Positions 35,730 through 47,700 of a DNA stretch of 64,000 nt are shown here, one piece after another. Origin of the DNA: Phymorhynchus buccinoides. Lineage: Eukaryota; Mollusca; Gastropoda; Neogastropoda; Raphitomidae. Each line of letters starts with the position of its first letter. The first letter of the stretch is position 1. The notes below the pieces were generated by a model. That model was not told the DNA's origin. It did no database searches and saw only the letters and a program-made list of their open reading frames with translations. A program made the position numbers and the translations under genes. The stretch lies in NCBI GenBank assembly GCA_017654935.2, contig CM065689.1, positions 60,780,110 to 60,844,109 on the forward strand. The letters run 5' to 3'.

Positions 35730-38700
35730 GTGATGATGGTGATACTGATGACGATGATGACGATGATGATACTGATGACGATGGTGATGATGGTAATACT
35801 GATGATGATGGTGATACTGATGATGATGGTGATGATGGTGATACTGATGATGATGTGACGATGATGAAACTGATGATGATGGTGATGATGGTGATACTGA
35901 TGGTGATACTGATGATGATGGTGATACTGATGATGATGGCGATGATGGTGATACTGATGACGATGGTGATGATGGTGATACTGATGAAGATGGTGATACT
36001 GATGATGAAGGTGATGATGGTAATAGTGATGATGATGGTGATGATGGTGATAATGATGATGATGGTGATGATGATGATACTGATGATGATGGTGATGATG
36101 GTGATACCGACGGTGATACTGATGATGATGGTGACGATGATGATGGTGATACTGATGATGATGGCGATGATGGTGATACTGATGATGATGACGATGATAA
36201 CGATAGTGATGATGATTATGATGATGGATCATTTCTATTCACTATCTTAAAATTATTGCCACAACAACTGCTTTGAGAGTGGATCAATGAGCAAGATAGC
36301 GGAGAACAGATGAATGATTGGGTGTGGTGTGAGAGTGACATGTAAATTTCTGCTTCATGTTTTCATGTTAGACTTACTTAAAAAAGGTTATAAACTTTAA
36401 TTTAAAAACAAAAATCTTCTACTGCACATATAGCTATCCAATTTGGCCAGAATGTGTCAAAGGGGATGTAAATTGTGGTGAAACCACTATTTGTCCTGGT
36501 ATCTACCATTGAGTGCCAACAATGATTAATAATGTAATTATTTGTTTATAATTCTGTCGCGAAACTGCCATAAGGCTTTGAACATCATGACAAGAATACT
36601 ACAAATCAGACAGTTATGATATTTTATGTGTGATTATTGTAGCCCAAAAGCTGGAGCCACTACCAAAGAGAACTGTGTAGCTCTTGTACTTTTTGCTATT
36701 CAGGTACCATCTTAATTTTATTAAATTGCAATATGATATACACATTGATAAGAAAACTATTTTAAAAGTTATTTTTCATTCTCTTGTTAAACGAATGGTA
36801 GGAGACCCAGCTGATAGCATTCTGAAGCTATGTACCAAACTTGAGCTCAATATTGTATTTAGGTTTGAAAAAATGCAAAATCTAAACTGTAAGTGCGATT
36901 TTGGCGTACCGTTTTGACCTACAAATTCGGCTTTCTATATTAGTTCATATGCAAATAAAGTCCCTTACCTGACCTTATGAAGCTTAGTGTGCACCTGCTG
37001 AATAGGAGTGTCCTTCCCTCTCAGACTACTCCTCATCACCTGCCACTGTCTTCTGTTTTCTGGCTATCCTGGCCTCATGGGAAGACTGTTTTGCTTGACG
37101 CTGAGCGTTCAAATCACGGCGTTTATCTTTGTTGTCACGGTTTTGGCCCGCAGTTTTGCGCAAGACCGAAACCGGACTAAAAGGGTAGGGTCAAGAGAAC
37201 AGACCAAGTAAACACTCAAGGCGCACAATCACCCAGACTCGCACACGCACACTCTGAACAAAGATTAAGCCGTGATTTTGTGTCTTCTTTGAAAATTATG
37301 ATTTAAACAATATAACAAGCAAAAACATGGCGCCAGACAATGCAAACATGTAGTTAATATTTACATACAATTAAAGGTAAAGCAAAATTAACAGTACCCA
37401 ACAAGAACTCCTCCGCCTGATGCCCAGCCTTAAACAAATCCCGGAGTCCAGTGAAGGACTAAATAGAGACTTTGTGACAACAAAGCACTCTCTTGACCAG
37501 TCCAACAAAGGACTAAGAAATTGACCCCGTGAAAATAGAATTTCCCCTTAACCCCTTCAAGGGTCGGAAAAACTGGCCATAAGTCGGCAGGAGCCCAAAC
37601 AACGAGATGTTAACTGAATAATAAAGCACTGGTTCTTGATATTTAAAACAAACACCAGTCACTTGATAAAGCTAGGACAGCTTTCCTTGGGTAGCCTTGG
37701 TATAACAGCACAGTTTCAAAAGAAGAATAAAATTATGATTACTGAAGCTCTTGGCATTAATCACTCATATACCACTTTGTAGATAACTGCCCCTGCCCGA
37801 GTTCGTGTCTGTCACCGTTTCCTCCCGGAAACACACTGGTCACATAACAAATATTATTATTAACTTTGTACTTAACTTTTAAGAAGCTGGATCTCCAGTC
37901 TGTGCTCTCTCACGGCACTAGAGAACCTCGACCGTTCCTCCACAGAAAGTCCCTCCGCTCCTCAGCTCCTCACAAGGCTGGCCGTCGTTCTTCGGGAGCG
38001 CGCCGGCCCTCCCAAGACAAGTCGTAGTTCTCCAAGGCGAGCTGATCGCTAGACAGGCTCCGTCTCTGGCTGGCTGCTCTCGCCACCGCTGGCTGCTTGG
38101 TTTCCAGCGCCGAAGACTTAAGGGGGCGGGGCAAGGAGGAGGGCAACAAGGGATGGCTTATGAAAGGGGGGGGGGGAATTGACGCGAGGACCCTCCCCGG
38201 CAAGGCGTCGGATTACGGCGGGGTAGCACTCCAGTCTGTCCGCTCACAAAAAGCAAGAAAAAGAAGTAGGCCTGCGAACAGGCCCGGTAAGTATCACTCT
38301 CAGTTCAGACGAGTCATAGTGACCGAGGTTTGGATTTCGTAGAAGCGGATTGAGAGATTGAGTCAAAAGCTTCTTAATTTTGAAATTTGAAATTGAAATT
38401 AAAATGGCCAAATTAAATTCCCAAAGAAAACTTCCTTTACAATGGCACTAGCTGAAACAATCACTTTAAAATGATCTATTAAAACTCCTTTGACCAAATT
38501 AAACTCCCTTTCTTTCTTTATTCCAAACCCGGTCAGCCAACTCCTTATTTGTTGAAATAATTTCACACAAGAATATAACATCCAACAAACAGCAATAACA
38601 TTCATTTTCAAACCACTGAATTTAAAACACGTGAACACAACTCACGACGCTCACAAGTTTCTTTTCATCTTCTTGGCTGTGAGCCAGAAACACTACTGAA

Positions 38701-41700
38701 GGAAAAACATTGACCACTATTAAATGTCATATTACTGAAAAAGAAGACTGAGCACAAGTGGAATCTGAAAAGAAAACCGCATATTTTACAACCTTGGGTA
38801 ATTAAAACTAAGAGGGTTAACATAAAAAGTTACTGTGTAAAAATGAAGACGAAACTAAACAAAAATAATAAAACAAGCTCAACCAAGTTGCACGGTCTGC
38901 AGCCCGACAGTCACCCTAAAAACACAACTGCCGATTGAACAAAAGGGGGATAATAAGGTAACAGAATATCCTAACAATAAGGAAGAAAACGAAAGAACCA
39001 AACAAAGAAAATTAATTGTTTGAAGGAAACTGTAGGACTAGAGAACTATCGGACTAGTGAGACTGACAACAATTCTCGAAAATGCCAACCCAGGACTAAA
39101 TCCATTTAAAAATTACAACTCCCGTTCAATTTAGGTAGGTAGGTAGGTGATGTAGGGCTATGCATAGGCCTCTCGGCCCTTATTACGCCCCTTCTCGATG
39201 AATTTGACTTGACAAAATTTATTTAGTGGTTTGCGTCTCTTAAATCAAAAACTAATAAAAAGATAAATCTTTAAGAGAATGGCTTTTTTATATATTTTTT
39301 TTATTCATCAAAACATTTAAATTTTGTTATCAAATTTGGGTTTTCGTCCAAAAGATTTTTGAATTCATTAATGCTAGGTGCATTCTTTATGTTAATTGGT
39401 AGATCATTCCACATATGAACAACACGGTTAGTAAAAAAGTTTTTGCGGGTGTTAGTATTAGATCTGTTAAGAAACAATTTACCATCACTATTTCTTGTTT
39501 TGTCTACTGTGCATTTTATGAAAAAGTCATTGAAATTTATATAATCAAGATTATGTACAATTTTATAGGTTTGAATAAGGTCCCCTCTAAGTCTTCTTCC
39601 CTTCAAAGATGGTAATTTCAGAAAATTTAAACGTTCCTCGTAAGACATATTTTTATATGCTTTAACTAATTTTGTGGCTCTTCTCTGAACTTTTTCAATT
39701 ATTATTGATTGTCTTTTTAGGTTAGGATGCCATATACAGTTACCATATTCTATGCGAGGTCGAACCATAGCCTTGTATAATTTAACAAATATATCCTTAT
39801 GAAGATAGTCAAATGATCTTTTGATTAATCCCATTACTTGATTAGCTTTACTGGTTACCTTCTGTATATGTGTATCAAATTTCAAAGCTGGATCAAAAGT
39901 TATTCCCAAGTCTTTCTCGTTTTCACATATATTAATTTTACTTGTTGTGCAGTTCGGCTTCATATAATAATCATGTTTAGGGTTTTTCCTTCGTATGTAC
40001 ATTACCTTGCATTTTTGGACATTAAAATATAAATTCCATTTATCTGACCATGCTTGTAGAGAGTGTAAATCTGACTGTAGTATTTCTTTATTACCAGATG
40101 TATTATATAGCTTTGTGTCATCTGAAAACTTCTGAAAACGAATACAAACCTTCCCACACACATTACTCACCCATCAAACCCGTGACTGATACAATATTTA
40201 CATGGGGTCCCAGAGAGACCCACAATATTTACATGGGGTCCCAGAGAGACCCGAAAACCCCTAAGTTGGCGGGTAGGCTGACGAAGCTAAACCCCTTGCC
40301 AAACTTAGACCCCGGCTTCCTGTGGCGAAAAACCAGTAGCTGACCGAACAGCCGTGAAGAAACCTTTGAGCAGTAGGTGCACTGCTCCCTGGGACGACCA
40401 GAACACAGCCACAAGTTGCGCTGTGGAGACCTGTGATGAATCTGACTAACCCTGCCCTGCTACAGAATACACACACACCGGTCGACCTGAATTCGCTCAA
40501 CTTTGAATCGACTTGCACGAGACAAGCGAAGAAATAATAAAAATAAAAACATCCTACCACTGACGCACACACACGCCTAGAGATATTCGGGCGCTCCATT
40601 CGCGTGCACACAGATCTGCGCTCACACGCACGTTCCTTCTGGTAAACCGGAAAGAGTTAGAATTTAAAAAAACATTCTCTTTCTGACTATACACACGTAA
40701 GCATTGCGAAAAATGGCTTTATTTACACAGGTACAAGAAAGCAAAAGTAACAACCTTCCATACATAGCAAAATGGACAGAAAACAATGAATTAACCCCAA
40801 ACTGATGAAACAAACCATATCCTACTACTATTCCTGTAAGCTGGGTCACCAACAAACTGCGTTGTGAGAAATGGGGTGTGAGAGGGGGAATTCGGGCCTC
40901 CTTACGGGGAATCCCGTAACATTTGTCACGGAAGCACTGGCGAGCAAAATGCCCTACCCCAAGTCCCTGTTTGTCCATAACCCTGATAAATATCACTGCC
41001 ACCATTGAACACACTAACAGCAAGGGCCACACCAATTTTAACTGTTGTAAGTCCATGATTTTTCTTTTTTGGACACCATTTCCAAATGACGCCGTTCAGC
41101 GACTCATTCGCATTCTGCGTGTAACCTGACAGGCACATAGAAAGAAGGTCTGGATGCGCAAGGTCTCTGAATATTGCTTTCACCTCTGTCATGACAGTCT
41201 TAGGCCGGTTGTTTTTCTGTTTGTATGTATGGTGTCTGTTTTTTGCTTGTGCTTGTTTGTAGGGGCATTTTTCTGAGCACAGATGATGTAATGGCTTAGC
41301 GTCAGTTGACAATTTGTAGAAACAAATAGCCCATACATGTTTTCTCATTTGCTGAAGATTGTGTTTGTTTCTCCTTATTGCATTTCCATACATCTTTTGA
41401 ATATTATCTATCTGACTATTTGTCAACCTACCTTTCCTCTCCAGTTAAACCCTGTCTGCTTATTTCAGTTAGCTTTACACTATTCCCACAACATGCACAC
41501 GCGACACTTTCACTAATGTTTGAATTCAGTATTTCCATGTCAGTTATTCTATGCCCATGAGGAAAGTTACAGTCATGAAGAACTTCATCATATTCACTAT
41601 CACTTTCCTTGGAAGGAATCTGAATGTTTGAATTTTGGCCCTCATAGTATTCTGCATATTGCAATTTCAGCTCACTCCTAGTGGGTGTAGCACTTTCACT

Positions 41701-44700
41701 AAATTGCCCAGAAATGGCACATGAAGAAGACAATACTTCACTATTGTTTCTTGAACTTTCACCTGAATTATCGAACTTTCGTTTCATAGCGTTTGTGCGC
41801 CCTTCACTAAATTGGTTTCCTCGAAAATTAAGTTTACTGGGACGATTACCTCTCCGTTTCTTGTCAGAAGGCATGATCTAACTCTAAAATATCACACACA
41901 CAACATATAAAAGCACCTTTTCACTCCAAATAGCAAGAAATATTATCAACGAGCAACAGGAAGTTCGCTCGAACAGAGCTGCGAAAAACATGGAAAAGTT
42001 GAACCTGGAAGTGGACTTGGAACGCGAAAATTGGCACCTTAGTTGATAGCGTTTTTTATTTTATTTTACAAGTCAAAATGTGGGCGTATCGGCATCATAA
42101 ACCCCCTCTTTGTGGCCAAATATCTCACTAAATACTATAAATAAGTAAAAATAGTAAACTGTTCTGGACAATTCAGCCATGTTTCTAACAAAAAAGCAGT
42201 GTTACAACCCTGAATAAAACAAAATGATTTGTTTCGAAAAAATCTATGTAGGTCTACCACCTTAACAATTCTGATTTTTATTTGATGTATTTTATTTATT
42301 TTACATGGTGGAAGACACTTTTTCATGTGCGTTTGTACAACGCACAATAAAGAAACTTTTAATATGACTTATGACTTGTGATGATGCGTTACTTATGATA
42401 TTGATATTTAACCATTTTGATTCATTCACTGCTGTTTCTGCTAATATGAATACTACTGTTGTTACCATCGTATTGTGCTGTTATCACACTGTGAGATGCT
42501 GATTCTTTGGCATATCAATCAATTACAACTACTGCTGTCGCTGCGTGCAGTTGTTGATTGTTGATGTTGCTGAGGTTGCGAAAGTTCTAACAGCTGCAGT
42601 GTGTTGCTGCTGCTGTTCGTACTTCAGGGTCACACGCGCCCTATTCGGATGCTAAAATGCTTTAAAAAAAACATTTTTAGCATAGTTTTAAAACATAGAT
42701 AGGCTCAGACTGCAAACTCTATCTCCATAGCTTACATTCTCTTTCACATTCTTCAAGATAAAGTGGGCACTCACACTTTTATCTTTTAAAAAATCGCAGA
42801 TCTGCCAGCTGGAATCAGTGGGCTTGGATAAGATAAGGTTTGACGTCATTCACAGAAATATTTTTGTTGACTTCAAACAAGCAAAGTGATTGTGAGGAAT
42901 TATTGTTCTGTAGAACGCGATTTGACAAAAAGCAGACGACGCTGAAGTGAACTCGACAGTACACTGTGTGTGTAGCGGGGTACGTGTTTGTGTAACTGCT
43001 AGTGTTCATGAATTGGTACAATCACAGCCACACACTCTGCTTCCAGTTGAAGGCGCGGACAACTTGTTTGAAACGGGTGTCACTCCATTTATTGTCCACC
43101 ATTTTTATCAGTTTATAACAGTTATGCACACTGTGGAGGTTTGACTTAGCAGGGCTTGCAAAGCACATAGACTGAATGAAGGAAAGGAAATGACGAAAGG
43201 AAAGGTCAGAAGAAAAGGTCAGAAGAAAAGGTAAGAAGAAAAGGTAAGCAGAAAAGGTCAGAAGAAAAGGTAAGAAGAAAAGGTAAGCAGAAAAGGTCAG
43301 AAGAAAAGGTCAGAAGAAAAGGTAAGCAGAAAAGGTCAGAAGAAAAGGTCAGCAGAAAAGGTCAGAAGAAAAGGTCAGAAGAAAGGTAAGCAGAAAAGGC
43401 CAGCAGAAAAGGTCAGCAGAAAAGGTCAGCAAAAAAAGGTCAGCAGAAAAGGTCAGCATAAAAGGTCCAAAAAAAGGTCAGAAGAAAAGGTAAGAAAAGG
43501 TAAGAAGAAAAGGTAAGAAGAAAAGGTAAGCAGAAAAGGTCAGAAGAAAAGGTAAGAAAAGGTAAGAAGAAAAGGTAAGAAAAGGTAAGAAGAAAAGGTA
43601 AGAAGAAAAGGTAAGAAGAAAAGGTAGAAGAAAAGGTCAGAAGAAAAGGTCAGCAGAAAAGGTAAGAAGAAAAGGTCAGAAGAAAAGGTCAGAAGAAAAG
43701 GTCAGAAGAAAAGGTAAGAAGAAAAGGTAAGAAAAGGTAAGCAGAAAAGGTAAGAAGAAAAGGTCAGAAGAAAAGGTAAGAAAAGGTCAGAAGAAAAGGT
43801 AAGAAGAAAAGGTAAGAAAAAAAGGTAAGAAGAAAAGGTAAGAAAAGGTCAGAAGAAAAGGTAAGAAAAAGGTAAGCAGAAAAGGTAAGAAAAGGTCAGA
43901 AGAAAAGGTAAGAAAAAGGTAAGCAGAAAAGGTCAGCAGAAAAGGTCAGAAGAAAAGGTCAGAAGAAAAGGTAAGAAGAAAAGGTAAGAAGAAAAGGTAA
44001 GAAAAGGTAAGAACAAAAGGTCAGAAGAAAAGGTCAAAAGAAAAGGTAAGAAAAGGTAAGAAGAAAAGGTAAGCAGAAAAGGTAAGCAGAAAAGGTCAGA
44101 AGAAAAGGTCAGAAGAAAAGGTAAGAAAAGGTAAGCAGAAAACGTCAGAAGAAAAGGTAAGCAGAAAAGGTCAGAAGAAAAGGTAAGAAAAGGTAAGAAG
44201 AAAAGGTAAGAAGAAAAGGTCAGAAGAAAAGGTAAGAAGAAAAGGTAAGAAGAAAAGGTCAGAAAAGGTAAGAAGAAAAGGTAAGAAGAAAAGGTAAGAA
44301 CAAAAGGTAAGAAGAAAAGGTAAGAAGAAAAGGTCAGAAAAGGTAAGAAGAAAAGCTAAGAAGAAAAGGTCAGAAGAAAAGAAAAGGGTAAGAAGAAAAG
44401 GTAAGAAGAAAAGGTCAGAAGAAAAGGTAAGAAAAAAGGTCAGAAGAAAAGGTAAGAAGAAAAGGTAAGAAGAAAAGGTAAGAAGGAAAGGTAAGAAGAA
44501 AAGGTAAGAAGGAAAGGTAAGAAGAAAAGGTAAGAAGAAAAGGTAAGAAGGAAAGGTAAGAAGGAAAGGTAAGAAGGAAAGGTAAGAAGGAAAGGTAAGA
44601 AGAAAAGGTAAGAAGGAAAGGTAAGAAGGAAAGGTAAGAAGGAAAGGTAAGAAGAAAAGGTAAGAAGAAAAGGTAAGAAGAAAAGGTAAGAAGAAAAGGT

Positions 44701-47700
44701 AAGAAGAAAAGGTAAGAAGAAAAGGTCAGAAGAAAAGGTCAGAAAAGGTAAGAAAAGGTCAGAAAAGGTAAGAAGAAAAGGTAAGAAGGAAAGGTAAGAA
44801 GAAAAGGTAAGAAGAAAAGGTAAGAAGAAAAGGTAAGAAGAAAAGGTAAGAAGAAAAGGTAAGAAGAAAAGGTCAGAAAAGGTAAGAAGAAAAGGTAAGA
44901 AAAAAGGTAAGAAGAAAAGGTAAGAAGGAAAGGTAAGAAGAAAAGGTAAGAAGAAAAGGTAAGAAAAGGTAAGAAGAAAAGGTAAGAACAAAAGGTAAGA
45001 AGAAAAGGTAAGAACAAAAGGTAAGAAGAAAAGGTCAGAAGAAAAGGTCAGAAGAAAAGGTAAGAAGAAAAGGTCAGAAGAAAAGGTAAGAAGAAAAGGT
45101 CAGAAGAAAAGGTCAGAAGAAAAGGTCAGAAGAAAAGGTCAGAAGAAAAGGTCAGAAGAAAAGGTAAGAAAAGGTCAGCAGAAAAGGTAAGAAGAAAAGG
45201 TCAGAAAAGGTAAGAAGGAAAGGTAAGAAGAAAAGGTAAAAACAAAAGGTAAGAACAAAAGGTAAGAAGAAAAGGTAAGAAGAAAAGGTAAAGGTAACAA
45301 AAGGTAAGAACAAAAGGTAAGAACAAAAGGTAAGAAGAAAAGGTAAGAACAAAAGGTAAGAAGAAAAGGTAAGAAGAAAAGGTCAGAAGAAAAGGTCAGA
45401 AAAGGTAAGAACAAAAGGTAAGAAGAAAAGGTAAGAAGAAAAGGTAAGAAGAAAAGGTAAGAAGAAAAGGTCAGAAAAGGTAAGAACAAAAGGTAAGAAG
45501 AAAAGGTAAGAACAAAAGGTAAGAAGAAAAGGTAAGAACAAAAGGTAAGAAGAAAAGTTAAGAAGAAAAGGTCAGAAAAGGTCAGAACAAAAGGTAAACC
45601 CCTGAAACCGACAAAATAACAAAAGCACGTTAACATAATTATTCTAAAAATAAACCATTGAACATACTACAAAAGCACTTCCAATTCTTTTCTGTACAAG
45701 TTACAAAATAGGAAGAATGGTGAAAAGTTTACACTTTCACACACAAAGAATATAAAGATGTGTACAATATACCTCGGACTCTGTGTCTAGCAAATTATAC
45801 TTGACTACATTTTACACATGGCCTCTCAACAAACCTGTTAACCAGTTAGGCCTGCAACAATATTTACCAAGTTCAACAGAAAATATGAACTCACAGTTCA
45901 CATACAGTAATTCTACAAATGCATTGCATATCAAAACAGTTATTCCATACACAATTATGAAATGGACACATACCTTTACAGTGTGAAAAGGACTCTTGCA
46001 GTTTGCGAGAAGCAGACCAAAAACCATGTGCTCAGTTTGAACAATTTGAAGGAAGTCTGACAAAAAAGACTGTTCACTTGTTGAACCAATGAAAATTGTG
46101 CAAACAACTCTAAAGGACCAATCATAATATTGAAATCCGATCCAATCAAAATGTATAAATAATAACCAATCAGTGACAAGGTTAAAGAGGTCACTGAGTC
46201 CAAGGTGTCACGCTCCCGAGATTGATCCCGAAGGAACGATCTCAGGGCGGACAGGTTCAGAAAGAGCACCACGATCCACTAGCGTACCTCAACTACACAC
46301 CAGTCCAGGCAGAGGACATACATTTACAAAGACGACATTTATTCCAAAACACACGCAAGCACGGCAATACAATTCCTAGACAATGAAATGAAAGTGGGTC
46401 AAGAGCGGGCTTACCTATCTAGATAGAAGAAGGGGGGAAAAAAGAAATGAAAACCCAAAAGATCTTTCCCTGCACCTCCCAATCCCATCCAAACCTAATA
46501 AAGAATACCAATAGGGGACAAATGAATGATATGAAGCAACTAACGATCTAACTAAATTTATCCTCCCTTCCCGCTGTCGCCACTCACACACTGTCCACCA
46601 CCACCACCCCTTTCCCCCAAGTTGTCGATGGTCCTGTCTCCTACTCACAAACCGGAGTAGCATAGGAAGTAGCAGAAGCCCGGACGCGGGTGATGGTCCC
46701 TCAAAAGTTCAGGTCCGCGAGATCAAACCCAAAGGGCAGCCACCCTCGGTACAGCCGACGTCAGCATCAGCCTCAACGTCAGGCTCAGCACGAACTTCAG
46801 CTTCAACGTCAGTACCGGCGTCAGCACGAACATCAGCTTCAACGTCAGGCTCAGCACGAACATCAGCTTCAACGTCAGCACCGGCATCAGCACGAACATC
46901 AGCTTCAACGTCAGCCTCGGCATCAGCACGAACATCAGCTTCCACATCTACAATCAGCGCTGAAAAGTACAGGGTATGTGAATCCCTTGCAGAAGAGACG
47001 GGGAAACTAAAGGGGGGGGGGGGGGGGGGGGAGAAAGAAAGAGTCGACAGCCACCTAGCTCTTCTTAAAAGTGCCAGTCGACCCCTAATGGGTTTAACCC
47101 TTTTACAAAAACATAGATTAAGCATTTACAATTCTTTTAAAGTAATGGTTCAAAAGAAGAGAAACTCTTCAAATAACCTGCAAGCATCAAAGGAAAAAAC
47201 AGAATCGCAATACAACGAAACAGCCTAACAACTTGAACCATCTTCATTGTAAAAAACAATACGCCCAGGAAACCTTATCCCCACTTTATCCACTTCACGG
47301 GTTACCAATACCCATAGTGATTAACATAATGTACTACTAAGAGCTGATCCCCACTGTATCCACTTCACGGGTTACCAATACCCATAGTGATTCACATAAT
47401 GTACTACTAAGAGCTGATCCCCACTGTATCCACTTCACGGGTTACCAATACCCATAGTGATTCACATAATATACTACTAAGAGCTGATCCCTTCCTCATG
47501 GCGTACTTGTAGTACTCTTAAGCATTCGCCCCTTGTTTCCAAAATAAACATATTTTAGCACTCCAACACATTTAACACCCACACAGGGGTTCATATACAA
47601 ATGAACCATAAAGCATGAACTTATGAATACATGCTATCAAAATTCCAAACTGAATTTTACCAAACACTAACAATGTCAGTGCCCAAAAGTTGCATTACAT

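Noticed and set aside
44440..45636. Phe/Leu/Pro-rich frames that look like membrane proteins
   Set aside because: Translation of the antisense strand of the 13-bp array.
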